Shown here: piece by piece, positions 1 through 12,540 of the stretch | Layout: each line of letters opens with the position of its first letter | How positions within the stretch are numbered: position 1 is the first letter of the stretch | From: Certhia americana | Lineage: Eukaryota; Chordata; Aves; Passeriformes; Certhiidae | NCBI GenBank assembly: GCA_018697195.1 | Contig: CM031857.1 | Span: forward strand, 58,276,149-58,340,148 | Direction: 5' to 3' | Length of the DNA stretch: 64,000 nucleotides | Position numbers and translations under genes: made by a program | Notes under the pieces: model-generated | What the model was told of the DNA's origin: nothing | The model's database searches: none | What the model saw: only the letters and a program-made list of their open reading frames with translations

Positions 1-210
1 TCTTGGAGAAAGCCAGTTCCAGACGGTGATGAGGATTGTGAGATGCTGGAATAGGTTGCCCAGAGAAGTTGTGGATGCCCCACCCCTGGAGGTGTTCAGG
101 GCTGTTTGGAATGGGGCTTTGAGAAACCTGATCTTTTTAAAGATATTCCTACCCCTGGCAGGTGGGTTGGAATTTTAAGGTCCCTTCCAACTCAATTCAA
201 TCTGTCATTC
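1..210 (+). mobile_element. CR1 LINE, 3' terminal fragment
   Basis: This matches the avian CR1 3' end as I recall it: a 'ggaataggttgcccagagaa' block, then 'cacccctggaggtgttcagg', then a 'ggtcccttccaactc' block and a decayed ATTC-type tail near 210. CR1 copies are usually 5' truncated because reverse transcription starts at the 3' end, and this one runs off the left edge, so its true 5' limit is unknown. A 75-codon open frame starting at 106 lies in this 3' region and is not a gene. Confidence 0.85.
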
Positions 211-3200
211 ACACTGATTGCACAAATCGTCAGGCAATTTGTGGTTTGTTTGGTTAGTGGGTTTGGGGTTTTTTTGTGTGTTTGTGGGGGTGTTTTGTTT
301 GTTATCAAACCTCTAAAAAGTTCTTTGCTTTGAAAATATTTGGGTTCTTTGTGACAAAACTCATTTCCTTTAATCTGACTAGCTACAAGTACACAACTCT
401 GATGCAGAGAGGATAGTTAGGTGTTTTTATATTTACCTACCAGCTGCAGTATACTACAAGGGAAAAATGACAAATAAAAGAATAAATGATAAAATTATCT
501 GCAAAAATCAGCTAGCAAAACAAAAATGGAACTTTAACTGCTGGATCAAAGGCCTCTTTTGTGACAGATAACATTCTGAAAAGAAATGTATAGAGGCTAG
601 AAAAATGAGATTTTCTTCAGCTGGGAACATTCCAAACTGATATATTAGGTCATTTTCAATACCCAAGTTGAATTAGTGTTTGCCATAATCCTCAGAAGAA
701 AGAGATACTTCAGAGATATGTTAAAAGAAAAATTACAATGGAACTTTGAGAAAAAAAAGAACAAAGAAAATCAAAATTACTAATATGAAGCAGATATTTA
801 ACAGCCCTTTTGTCTGAATACTGAAGTTTATCAAAACATGAGCCTAAGAAGATGAGGAAAGAATTGCAGATGGGGGGAATCAGACTCTTCCTATGCCTGC
901 CTTCTCTGCTGGATATAGCACTAGTTACAGATTTAACCTATAAAGTGTGAGACTGCATGTGAACAAAGAAAATAAATTTGGGACAGCTTATAGATGTAGA
1001 TAGAAAGCTTTTCTGACACCTGAAATTTTAGTGAAAAATGAACTTAAATCACTGAATGATTTTAAATTAATTGTAAAAACACTTGGAAAAATATTTGGAG
1101 ACAAGAGAAGCAGGAATAATAATGATTGAAGTCTTATTTTAAAATCTGCCACAGTTTTTATGATAAGTAATTTTTCATGAAAATATATTTCAACATGTCG
1201 GTCCAGATGACCAGTCTGAATAACTGACATTATGATTTTGACCCTGGGAAATACCTGTTTAGGTAAAAAAAGCACCAAAATAATACCTTGCATGTAAAAT
1301 ATAATTATGATAAACAGGAAAACAAAAACCAAACCAAATTCCCTTCCTCCAAAAAACCCCAAACCCAAACCCAAAATAAGCACAAAAAAACCCAGAACAC
1401 CACACCAAAACTATTCTTTTCTGTATACTTTTGAATTCCACAGTTACTCTGAAATTTTACTTTGCTAAGATGAAGTTCAAACTCACAGCTAAATCTAATG
1501 AAAATGAAAAACAGAAAAATGTCTTAAAAGTAAAACAAGTTAACAAGGATCATGGGAGAGTTTCAAGAATAATGTTGAATTCTATATAGAAAACCCTTAA
1601 ACTATTTTGTTTCTGTGACTGGCAACTTGATTTTATCTGGCTGAGAACTAGTATTAATTTAAAAAATTTACTAGCTTACAAGAAGAAAGAAGAATTACAA
1701 GCTTCTTAAATTTCCTCGTGCATTTCATTTTTATTTTTTATTTCTTGCATGGTTTAGAATTCACATATTTAAGCCTTCAAATTTTATTCTGGGCTTAAGG
1801 TGTAATTTAGATAAACCAAGTGTGCAGAGATGTAGCTATTAAATTAAATTGTCTAAGAATATAACAAGAAATGGAACTCTCTCAAAAGTAATCTGAAATC
1901 ATCTGAGATTGAAAAAAAATACTGGAATAAAATAGTTGATTTTTTGAAATGTAACTGTAAATTGTTTTGTTATTTCAATTTTCAGAATTAGTGTTTTATA
2001 AATATCTGCCTATCAGTATGATCAACAGCATAGCTGAATTAAAATAAAGTATGAAAACTCTTCAGCATAATGTTCTTTTAGAAATATAAAAATTCATGGA
2101 TGTAACCCATATGTTCAATAGCAATAGAAAGATCTAGAGAAATTGTCACTCTCCTCAGATCAAAAGAAGGAAGAAATGTATTGAAAAACCCATGGATAAA
2201 CCCATTGTAATAACTAAGAATTTAGGTTGGAAAACGGCAAAAGGAACAAGCCATTTAATACAGACAGGATAAGACACGGATGCAGTAGAAGATGTAGAAA
2301 TAGAAAGAAATCCTAAGTTTAATGTCTATAAATGGAAACAAAAAAAAAAAAAATCAAAAAAAGGAATTGCACATTTTTTTTAAAAAATATAATGTTCCTA
2401 GAAGTAGACTTAATAAATATTCCCTCTTCATAAGCATATAAGGAAAATACCCTTCAAAATGACTTAAAAATAAGTTAGTGATGTGTTTTTTATTTAGGGG
2501 GAAGTTCTGTGTGAAAAAGAAGTCATATTAACAGTGAATATATTTGGTTTATGTTAGTTAAAATTTTAAATGATCAAATGCCAGATTTAACACTACTGTC
2601 ATCCACCATTAAGTCAATAAAGTTAATAAAGTGGGTCTATTGCCTCTCTCATCAGAGCATTAGATTTCCTAAACATTGTGACTGATTCATCTTTTTTACC
2701 TAGTACAAAACTATCTGATGTTTGAATTCAAATATTGTTAGTTTTGTGGGGTTTGAGCACTCATTTTTTCTCCATAAACCAGTAGTTTTCAGGAGTTGAA
2801 TTCTTTTTCAAGTGCCAGATTGATGTTTTTGGTTTATGTAAGGCAAAAGCTGCAGCAACTATAGTGGACCGTTTTCATGTGATTTGTTCTTTAGAAACCT
2901 TCTGCTTTGGATATAGGTTGTTTTGCAAGATGGCAGCTGAAGAAAAAAAATGAGATACCTTTCAATACTATTTAAAACATAAAAGTTTGATACAGGTTTG
3001 GTCTGGGGTTTTTTTGGTTTTTTGTCGTCTTTTTTTTTTATGTCACATGTAATAAAATTATAACTTGTGCATGCAGTTTCAATAAATAGTGATATTACTC
3101 ACTGAGATAAAAACCTGTGTGTTTAAACAAAATGTACTCTTGAATGCTCTTATTCTTGGACAGAGTTGTTCAAGCAAACTCCCAGACACAGACACTATTT

Positions 3201-4470
3201 AAATTACTGTAGACTTAAACTTTGCTCAAGATTGCAGCACCACTCAGTTGTTTGAATGTTCAAATGCAATGGTAGGTGATTCTTTTTCCCACGTCCCACT
3301 GGGGAGCTTATTTCATACAGTGCCTGAAGCTACCCCCTACAACAATGCACTTGGTAAAATAAAGAAGACGTCTCTCAAGTTACCTATCTTGCTCTCCACT
3401 TGAGTCTTACGATTCAGAGACACAGGTTAAGTGAAAAGAAGTAAAGAGGGACCCCTGGGGAAAGGTGAAAAGAACAAGGAATTTGGTGAAGTTAGAGTGC
3501 CTATAGACTCATGCTTCCAGACAGGTCATGGAAGTTGTGTAAGGATAAAAAGTGGTCTGTAGATGTGCAGCAAAGTGATGGTTGAAGATGTAGGGAAGGT
3601 AGGGGAAAAGGAAGATGCTAGTTCACAGGAGCTAGTTAAATGAACAAGATGCCTACCACTGGGTAGAAGTAGAGGACAATAATCAAAGACAGAAATTATA
3701 AGTGGATACAGAGAACCATGTTACTATAAGAAATGTCACCTATATTGTTGCGCTTTGGGTTTGGATTTGATTGATAACACATATATTTAGTATACATTCA
3801 TTGCAAAATGCATTGGTTTTATACTGTACATGCTACATTTCATACTCTGTACATGTACATTTTATACTCTTACCTAGTTTCAGAAGTCTAAAAGTTAGCC
3901 ATTAAAATGTCACTAAGTCATCAAATGTCCACTTAAAGTCAATGAAGAAAAATAATCATGACTGAAGTGTAATTTAGGTGTTCTATTTTGAATAATTATC
4001 ATAGGATGATACAAGTCACCTTTTGGAAGTCTCAAGTTTTGTTAAACGCAACATGAGGCCAGAGGAACTTTATCCAAGGAAACAAACTCTTTAAACAGGC
4101 AAATGATGTGGATAGTTTAGTAAGTAACTAAATAAAATTGTGTCAAATCAACTCCCTTAAAGATCAAAGTAAGAATTCCTGTACCTCTTTGGTGATCAAC
4201 ACTTAATGTTTAATCTGAGATGAGGACAAAAAATTCTTTTCACACAGAGCTGTTTGTATTTCATGCTGTGTTTTCATTCTGCTGTAAACAAAGCTTTAAA
4301 CATGAAACAGTAAATAAATCCAGATGACCAGCCTAAAGGAGCTCAGAGGCCAGCAGAAAACTTCGTGTAAGTATGGGCAGATTTACATTAACATTTCTAT
4401 AAGGAATACTGGTTAAGGAACTTTCAGAATGATTTTTCTGCTCATTGACCCTGAACATATTGAAACACAT
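211..4470. other. AT-rich noncoding stretch, no gene seen
   Basis: I recognise no exon, RNA gene or interspersed repeat here. It contains simple tracts: A/C-rich sequence at about 1318-1400, an A run near 2339-2353 and a T/G-rich patch near 3000-3040. A short clustered repeat of TACTGTACATG/TACTCTGTACATG type lies at 3820-3870. The minus-strand open frames at 988-1441 overlap the A/C-rich tract and read as low-complexity peptides. Confidence 0.6.
1318..1400. repeat. A/C-rich low-complexity tract
   Basis: The stretch is almost entirely A and C on the plus strand, with tracts such as CCCC-AAA-CCC-AAA-CCC near 1357-1372. The minus strand is therefore G/T-rich with spaced G runs. The same type of tract recurs at 14419-14520, 22381-22466, 42950-43000 and 61590-61665. 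Confidence 0.8.
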
Positions 4471-5530
4471 TGTGCTGGGTTAACAATGGCTGAGCATCAG
4501 GTGCCCATTAAGGCCACTCCGTGAATCCCCTCCTCATCTGGACAGTGGGACAGAAAACATTACAAAAGGCTCATACACTCCTTAGCTGTCACAAGGAGAG
4601 ACCTTTCATCAATTACTGTCACAGACAAAACATATATGCCTTGGAGAAATTAGTTTAATTTTATCACCAATCAAAATCAGAGTAATGAAAAATAAAGGAT
4701 AACTCTTAGATCACCTTTCTCCAATCCTTCCTTCTTCTCAGGTTCAACTTCACTCCTGATTTCCCTATCTGCTCTGTCCCAGTGGCACAGGGGATGGGAA
4801 ATGGAGGCTACAGTCAGTTCATCACAGTTGCAGTCATCAGTCAGTTCATCATCAGATCAGTCTCTGACACTCCTTCCTCCAGGGTAGGACTCCTCTCAGC
4901 CTTCTTCCATTCCAGTGTCGGGGCCCTCCCATGGGAGATAGTCCTCCCTGAAGTTCTCTAACCTGGGGCCTTCCTTTCTTCATGAACTGCTCACCATGGG
5001 TCCCTCTCAGGCACCTTCCAGCAAACCTACTCCAGTGTGCCCTCCTATCTCCACAGGGCCACAGGTCCTACAGGGAATCAACTTCAGTGTGGGCTTCCCA
5101 CAGGGTCACAGCCTTCTTCAGGCATCCATCTGCTCTAACATGAGATTCTCCACAGGCTGCAGATGGATATCTGCTCCCCCATGGACTTCCATGGTCTGCA
5201 GAGGAATGGTATTTCACCGTGGTCTTCACCACAATGGGGGAATCTCTCATCTGGCACCTGGAAAACCTTCTCTCCCTCTTGTTTCACTAACCTTGGAATC
5301 AGAAGGATTGATTCTTTCACATATTCTCACTCTCTTCAGGCTGTTCTTCTTTCTTCAATTTTTAGCATCTCTGCTTTTCTAACTCTATCATCACAGAGGT
5401 GCTGCCACCGTCACAGATGGGCTCAGCCTTGAAGACAGATGGCATGGGCTCTTTCACAGGGGAAACTTCTGAATTTTTTCACAGAAACAACCCCTGAATT
5501 CCCTCCAACCAAAACCTTGTAACACAAACC
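4471..5530 (-). mobile_element. Avian ERV-type LTR, old, probably solo
   Basis: The order of blocks matches an LTR family I recall from bird genomes. On the plus strand it opens with TGTGCTGGGTTAAC at 4471. Next come 'gtttaattttatcaccaatc', 'gttcaacttcactcc' and a 'gtcagttcatcac' block. A run of degenerate repeats of the type 'ctccagtgtgggc...cacagggtcacag' fills about 4910-5240. It ends with 'ttctcactctcttcaggctg', 'atcacagaggtgctgccacc', 'gatgggctcagccttg' and 'ccaaaaccttg'. In the recalled family the sense strand is the minus strand, with a TATA-like box near 5380 and a poly(A) signal near 4655; both are decayed here. I found no matching target duplication, so the 5530 end is approximate. 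Open frames at 4996-5432 (plus) and 5068-5320 (minus) are by-products of the internal repeats. Confidence 0.65.
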
Positions 5531-7069
5531 TAATGCCTAATAGTGTAAAAGAGATATGAATACCAGTTTTGTAGACCAGAATTAAAAAAAAAAGTCAGAA
5601 GAATACTTATGCTTCTAAGCATAATCATGCAGAAAAAATATTATTTTGTTTCTCTCTTTCAACCTTAAGCTGATGTGGATAAAAGGAACTGTCTTGTCAT
5701 ATCAAATATCTAGTGACAACACAACTTTCCTATTAGGAGTACAAAGACAGGTTTCTTGAGTTATTTCCCAATTCTTCTCCCTGACCCTCAAAACATGGAT
5801 GTGTAAGCGATGGGAGCACTTGTATTTGTAAATTTCCTGAAGAGCTTATACATGGAGCCATGCTCTTAGTGTCATGCTCTGAAATACATGTCCTCATAAT
5901 AAGAAATTTTGAAAATTTCTTGAAAATTTGAAAATTTGATGGAGAGGCAAAGACAGGAAGAACAAAGCGTCTGCAGTTGGATATGACTTACTGTCTTGTA
6001 CTATCTCCCCCTCATTTGCAAGAAGAATGCTTATCTTTTACAGTGTCCTGTGCAGGAATAATGTTTGGCATTTCAGTCTTCTTCACCACAGTGGTAGTGC
6101 TGTCAGAGTACTGCTGCTTCATCCTCAAGATTCTTGAGGACTCTGGGGATGTTTATGTTGTTTTCTTATATGTGGGTTTTGGGAGGTTTTATTTGTTTTG
6201 TTGATGTTATTTCTACTTGGGTTTTTCTGTTTCTTCTATTTTAAAATTATTCCATGATTGTAGTGCAGCAATAAGAAAAGGCAAAAATTTGCATCCCTAC
6301 GGTGCAAGATTAAAAAATAGGTGCGGGAGGTTACCTAGCACTGATAAAGGTTGACTAAACCTCTGCTATATAAAAACCTTGAAAAAAACTCATAAAAGTG
6401 TATTCATTGATTCTCCACTCCTATAAAGAAAGCAGAAAACTGAAAAATGGAAATCCCCTTTGTTTCTCATGCCTAGTTTGAGCAGAAAAAGAAAAAATTT
6501 GCACTATGTGGAAGGATACCATGTGTTTTCATTCTATTGAAATCCTTATTTCAACAATTTTTTTTTTCTTGTAAAAGCATTGTGAATGCAATACTGACAA
6601 GGTCAGTGTCAGGTTGCATTTTCTGCTCTATACTTGTATCATTCAGAAAAATTAGTTTTGCTGTAGGGGCTAACCTAAGCTGCCCACCTAGTTTTCTGAA
6701 ACCTTTTCTTTCCTGAATCAGCATTTCTTTTGTTCACGTGGCACATCCTATCTGTTTCTATAATTTCCTTGCCATTCCCATTTGTTAACCCCATGTCTTT
6801 ATTTGGAGAAATAAATCTGCTTTTAATTTTTTTTTTTTTTTTTTTTTAATTTAAGATACCTATTTGACTCTCCTTGTCCACAGTTAAGTTTGCCTTTTAA
6901 TTCAGTTACCATAACAACACATCTGTGAAATATGGGGCACTGCAATCACAACCTTGCAAATGAAAAATTTATGCATGATGATTACATGCATAGAAACAGA
7001 TCCCTGGGAACACAGCAGAGACAAGGTGCTTCCTGAAGCTGGATATGACTTAAAATCATTTAATGGACA
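5531..7069. other. Noncoding stretch, no gene seen
   Basis: Nothing here resembles a gene. Small structures include a cluster of GAAAATTT repeats (5902-5939), a perfect 9-bp-arm palindrome (6122-6140) and a run of 21 T (6827-6847). The 75-codon frame at 5977-6204 has a long hydrophobic middle but matches no family I know. Confidence 0.55.
5902..5939. repeat. Short GAAAATTT-type tandem cluster
   Basis: Four closely spaced copies of GAAAATTT or its near-palindromic variant follow one another. The block is both tandem and self-complementary, which suggests replication slippage in AT-rich DNA rather than a regulatory element. Confidence 0.7.
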
Positions 7070-7892
7070 ACTGTATGAAGTTTGCCTTCAGTCGTTCTGC
7101 AGACAACACCTAGTTGGGTGACAGTGTTGATCTGCTGAAGAGTAGGAAGGCCCTGCAGAGGGATCTGGAAGCTCTGGGTTAATGGGTCAAGGCCAACAAG
7201 TATCAAGTTCAATAAGGTGAACAGCTGGGTCCTACACTTGAGTCACAAAAAGCCCATGCAGGGCTGCAGACTTGGGGAAGAGCTGTTGGAATGTTGCTTG
7301 GCAGAATAGAACCTGGTGGTGCTGATAGACCGTAGCTGAATATGAGCCAGGTGAGATAGAAAGCCAAGGGCACCTGGGCCTTTATCAGCAGTAGTGTGTC
7401 CAGCAGGACTAAGAAAGTCTGTCCTGCTGTTCTTGTCACTGGTGAGGCCACACCTCAAGTTCCATGTTAAGCTCTGGGCCTCTCACTACAAAAAAAATAT
7501 GGAGGTGCTGGAGCAGAGAAGGGTAACAAAGCTGGGGAAGGCTCTGCAGAAGCACAAACCTTACAAGGAGTGCCTGAGGGTACTGGGGTTGTTTAGCCTG
7601 GAGAAGAGGAGGCTCAGAAGTGACCTAATTGCCCTCCACAACTACCCGAAAGTAGTTTGTAGGAAGGTTATGGAGATAACAAGTGTCAAGAGGAAATGAC
7701 CTCAATTTATACCAGGAATAGTAGAGATTAGATATCTCAAAAAAAAAAAAAAAAAAAATTCTCATTGGAAGTGCTGTGCTTAATACTTAGTCTTGTCTTT
7801 GTGCTATTGTTTAGATGACAAGTGGTATTCAGCCAAAGGTTTGACTTGATAATCTTGTAGTTATTTCCCAACTATAATTATTCTATGTTTCT
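7070..7892 (+). mobile_element. CR1 LINE, ORF2 C-terminal part plus 3' end
   Basis: Recognisable CR1 blocks appear in order: 'gtgttgatctgctgaagagtaggaaggccctgcagaggga' split around 7130-7165, 'tcctacacttgagtcacaaaaagcccatgcag' split at 7230-7262, 'ggtgaggccacacctcaag' near 7441, 'atggaggtgctggagcag' near 7500, 'ctgcctgaggg...ggagaagaggaggctcag' at 7570-7618, and a decayed 'gttggactagatgatctt'-type tail ending in 'attctatgtttct' at 7892. A run of 20 A (7739-7758) interrupts the 3' part. The element is 5' truncated. Identity is visibly lower than in a young copy and indels are present. Confidence 0.92.
7394..7699 (+). pseudogene. Open remnant of CR1 ORF2 C-terminus
   Basis: This 101-codon frame lies within the CR1 piece at 7070-7892 and keeps the CR1 ORF2 reading frame. 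It includes VRPHL, the block after it ending in [10 protein letters not shown], and the [18 protein letters not shown] motif typical of the ORF2 tail. It lacks the endonuclease and reverse transcriptase domains and has no start context of its own, so it cannot make a working ORF2 product. Automated annotators often call such pieces as small hypothetical genes in birds. Confidence 0.8.
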
Positions 7893-9008
7893 AATCTATC
7901 TATTAATGTTTTGGTTAAACCCCCAAAATTGTTGAGTGTGAAAGCAACTTTTTTTGTTTAATTCAATGGCACAAACGTGGAGCATGTTCTCACAGAGAGC
8001 AATAACTGACAGAATATTGTTGACTACTATTGGGTCATGTTTTCTCTCAGAGGATGAGAGAAAAAAACATGAAGTGTAAGGCTGAAGCAGTTTGTTAGGA
8101 TATCAGTTTGAGAAAGAGAACTGGTTTGAGAAGTTTCTGAAGTTAATGGTCCAAGGACAGAATAAGGAAGTTAGAACCTGGAGGAACAATCCAAAAAAAA
8201 ACAAAAGTCATTTTCCCAAAAGGCAGTAGGCAATAAAGGGAGTGGGATAAAAGTCAAGGACTATGCAATTTGAGAGAAAAATGTAAACTTAAAAACAATG
8301 TATTTTGAAATTTTTTAAACTTTGATGAAATATGATATTAAATTGCATTAAAATATGCCTTTTTCTAGCAGAACAAAAGCCTTGAATAACTATTTGCTGA
8401 TTACCACAGGGAAACTTGTGGCTTTTGTTATTTTTCCAAACTAGATATACTTGACTAGCCACATATGTGCAGTCATTTTATACAAATTCAGATGAAAACA
8501 TTTTTAGGCCATAAAATGCAATGCTGAATGAAGAGAATTTAAGTATGAGAGCCCTTGGTTATGAGTTTGTGGATTTTACTGAATAAATAACTTCAGCAGA
8601 GAAACCATGTAAATGTACCCAACTTTGATCATTCCAGATAAGGGTAATTTGCTATATTTGCAAGAAAGATTTATTTTTTTAATATTTGATGGCAGGTTTC
8701 ACTTTGGAATCTATGGAAACAGAAAAATGCTAAGATACAGAGATTTAATGTTTCTGCCTCATGAAATGCATTAAACTCAGCCATAAATGTCACTATTTGC
8801 ATGGCTCAAGTTTTACAATCTATCTGATATTCATGTGGTCTCTGGGTCACATCTAGCCTCTCTAAAGCAAAAGAATTCTTGATAATATACAAATTGACCC
8901 AGTCACACTTTCTGCAGAGTATTCCCCTGTGGAATTAGGGAAAATAGCAAGCCCAAGGCCTAGGGGAAATATTGTGACCCAAAAAGCAGAGTGTTTCTAT
9001 GAGAAGGA
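7893..9008. other. Noncoding stretch, no gene seen
   Basis: AT-rich unique-looking sequence. I see no exon, repeat family or RNA gene. The 86-codon frame starting at 8929 runs into the CR1 end at 9009-9088 and is not a gene. Confidence 0.55.
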
Positions 9009-9088
9009 ATTACAGAATCACAGAATCACAGAATGGTTAGGGACAGAAGGGACCTCTAGGGATCATAGAATTCAGTGTTCTTCCAGGC
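9009..9088 (-). mobile_element. CR1 LINE, very short 3' end
   Basis: The plus strand reads as the complement of a CR1 3' terminus. Two 'acagaatc' units come first, then 'acagaatggttagggacag', 'aagggacctctagggatcat' and a short remainder. About 80 bases survive, so this is a severely 5'-truncated insertion on the minus strand. Confidence 0.8.
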
Positions 9089-12000
9089 TTGTAGAATTAA
9101 GAAATGCTTACATGCAGAAATTAAAAAATACTACTATCTCTTTTAATCACTGCAAGATTGTGGGGAAAACACATGTATATTTGTACTGACTCCAAAGTAT
9201 TCGTATTCACAATATAAGATAAAAAGAAATAGATAAAAATTTAAGTGTGGCAATAAGCCTCAACTTTCAGATCATACTGCACGTTACACACAAAAGATGA
9301 CAGTGAAGGGTAAGTAAAACAAATAAATAATGTAAGAAACAATGCATGACTACTTTAGCACACATAGGAGTTTATACATTGACATGGGCTATGCTCAGTC
9401 CTCGCTGATAAATTTTGCTGGCATAGTCTGTAACTTCAAATGTTGATGTACACCACCAATTCTAGAACATAACAGAGAAACTAAATTCACTTCTACTATT
9501 CCTTTCTCTGCCTCATCATTTTCAAAGTTCAAGGTAACAGCCATACATAAGTGCCTTTTCAGAGGACATCTAACCGAGCACAAACTAAAGGAGACATAGC
9601 AGTCTGGTTTCTGCCCTAGACACCAACTGAATTCCCAAATGGTGTTTATGGCAATTGCAACAAATTAGAATTCGACAGCGTAAGAGTGGGGAGGAGTAGA
9701 AAAAAGCTTCTGACTTAGTGAGCCAAACTGTTTTTGTTAAAAAAATGACCTCATAATTTCTATGCTATGCTGCTAATCATATGTGTCTGTCTTAATGCCT
9801 GTTCTGAAGGCAGAAAAATATTTCTTACCAGGGAAAATAAATCAAATCAAACATGATGAGAATAAAGTAACAGTAACACCAAAAGAAGTTTATAACAGCT
9901 TTGAGAAGAGGAACTAACCAATTATTTGAAAAAAATACCTCAATGAAATATTTTGAAAATAGGAAAAAAGATAGGAAATGAAGAATTCGAGTCTGTAATG
10001 TATACAGAAAGTATAGTTACAAATCCTGACAGGAACAAAAGTTGTTCATTGGAATGTAAAAAAATGTACTTTTCAGCTACACTAGACTTAAAATGCTGAA
10101 TGGCATAGTTTTCAAAGAAATCTCTTTAAATAAACCACATATCTTAAATGTTAAAAAATAATTATTTCCAGGACTTTACCAATAATATTTTCTTGTATTG
10201 TTTCATTTGATTTACTTTTATTTTCTTTATCTAATTTTCCTTTTATTTCCAAGTAGAAAAGCAGCAAAGTATATTTTAAAAACAGAGAGTTTTGTTCATT
10301 AATTAAATGTTCTACAATAAAATTAATAAATATTGTGACTGTTTTATATAAGCCATGGAGAGATTATTCTTGATGTGAAAAAAATAAAGCAAAATAAAAG
10401 TCAGGAAGCTTTTTGAAATTCAAACTTTAAAATTTATGTTCCTTTGAAAATAAATTTCTTTGGACATGAGCAAGTAATTTTTTTCTTCCCATGTAGTTTT
10501 CTTGCTTTCACTTTCTTACTTGCTTTCTTACTGGTTTGTTTTCTTGCTTTTAGCGCTGCATAGCTTTGTTAGGAAATAAGGAGTATTTTCGGAAAATAAA
10601 TTCAGATAAAATATGGTTCCGCATCCTGTTTTAATAAATATTGATCTAAAATGTATTTTATTCATATTTCTTTGCAAGATATAGAACTTAGATTTCAATG
10701 GCATATTTCAAATATCTAGTTTACTTAATAAGGAGACTGCAGTAGTGACACTAAGCCATCTTCTTGAACATTGTTGCAGTAAGGATATTAATTTTCAAAT
10801 CTTGGTGCAAAAATCTATTTTTTTTGGTCCTCATATTAGATGCCTACTTTTATTTTTGTATCTAATTGGTAGTTACTTTTGGTTTTGTATCTAAATATCC
10901 TATCTGGAAGCAATAAAATCAGCTATGCTGTGATGGTACAAGACCTGGTCAATACTGCTCCTATCTTCAGTCAGTTAAACGCCTAATAGTTTAGAATTGA
11001 CAATATTTAGCATAATATAATTAGAATGTTTTCTTAAACTTTCAAATCACCTCTTTGATGCTTTATATATCTAAGTATATATTTAACTTGTATTTCTATG
11101 TTGTAGGTATGTATTTTTATCTATACAGAAGAGTAAATATAAAATTGATCTTTTGAGAACTTTGAAATCTAAGGAAGGTGGAATAGTGTTGATCTGTATA
11201 TCCATCTAAATCATACAATGCTATTGATTGTGCACATAATTGCAGTACTTTGAAAGATCTTACAGGACCTCTATGTTTGTTCTAAATTCTAAAGAAACTC
11301 AAGTGTCAAAACGTTTAAAATTCTCCTCCAAATACTCCTTAATAGGAGAGCTGAGGACACAAAGTACAATTTTGCAGGGACTATTTAATTTTAAAGATAA
11401 AAGTGATACTTTAATAAATAATATAATAATGAGCCACTGCATCAAATAGTTCCACCATAGTCATATTCAAGGAAATACACCTTTTCATTAAGTGTTGAAT
11501 GAAGTGCAATCCAAGTACATTCACTATTTTTATGTGGGTACTTACAGAACCTTCATCACCACGGCAGCTTGACATTAATACCTTTACCCGTACAATACCT
11601 CTGCCAGGTATCCCTGCTTCAAAGCGAAGAGATGACTGAAATAGGGAGTAATTAAATTACTAAATATCAGAGTGGAACCTTGCAGCTACACTCCCATGTT
11701 TACTAGTCTTCTGAGTCACAGACTTGTGCCTTACCAGAATGCCATCTTCCCCCTGCCTGTAAAAATGCCCCTTTGCACACTGCAGAGGTGCAGACTAGCA
11801 GTGATTTTAGAAACCAGATTAGAAAATTTGTCATGTTTTTGAAAAAGGTTTCCTGTCTTCCCTCTTCCTATATATATTTCCTTATTGAAATTGTAACAAT
11901 TTATGAAGAAAAGACTGTTTAAATGAATTTTCCATTTCAAAAACTTTTTTAAAGAAAGTTTTAAAATTATTGAAACAACCTATTTTAACGTCTTGTTAAG

Positions 12001-12496
12001 GGGAAAAGAAAACTGTTCAACTTAAGTGAGACATCTTTTAACTGATTATAATTGAAAAATTTTTTAAAAAGAAAAAAAATTTCAAAAAATTAGTTTGACT
12101 AATTTTGTCATTTCCAAAGAGAGAAGCACCATTTCTGATTTTCAAGGTTCTTATAATTTTAATGGGAAACCTAAATGTTCACATCTCCATAAGACTTTGT
12201 GATAGGAAAACTATTTTCTATTAAGCTCTAACTAAAAATTCAATTCCCCTCCCTCCAATTACCATCCCCATTTCTCACTCTCTCGACTCCCTTGCCAAGA
12301 AAATCACCTGTTTGAGCAAAGTAGTCTGTAGCGTCTACCCTTCCCTAGCCCCATATTAATGGAATCTTTTGAATGATTATTGACTACAAATAAATCCAGA
12401 AAAAACATATGCTTAGGAATATAGTATATGCTGAAAACAAACAAGCCACTACCTGATATATCTCTCTGTACTGAGGCATATTTGGCTTATATATTG

Positions 12497-12540
12497 TTTT
12501 ATAACTGGCTTGCTTTCCTTTTTTATAACTGGCTTCTTTC
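12497..12540. repeat. Direct repeat, two copies, 24-bp period
   Basis: TTTTATAACTGGCTTGCTTTC at 12497-12517 is followed by the same sequence lacking one G at 12521-12540. This is a local tandem duplication with no sign of function. Confidence 0.85.

Noticed and set aside
6122..6140. Perfect 19-bp palindrome TCCTCAAGATTCTTGAGGA as a regulatory hairpin
   Set aside because: Nothing around it (gene, promoter, repeat end) gives it a role, and short perfect palindromes are expected a few times in 64 kb.
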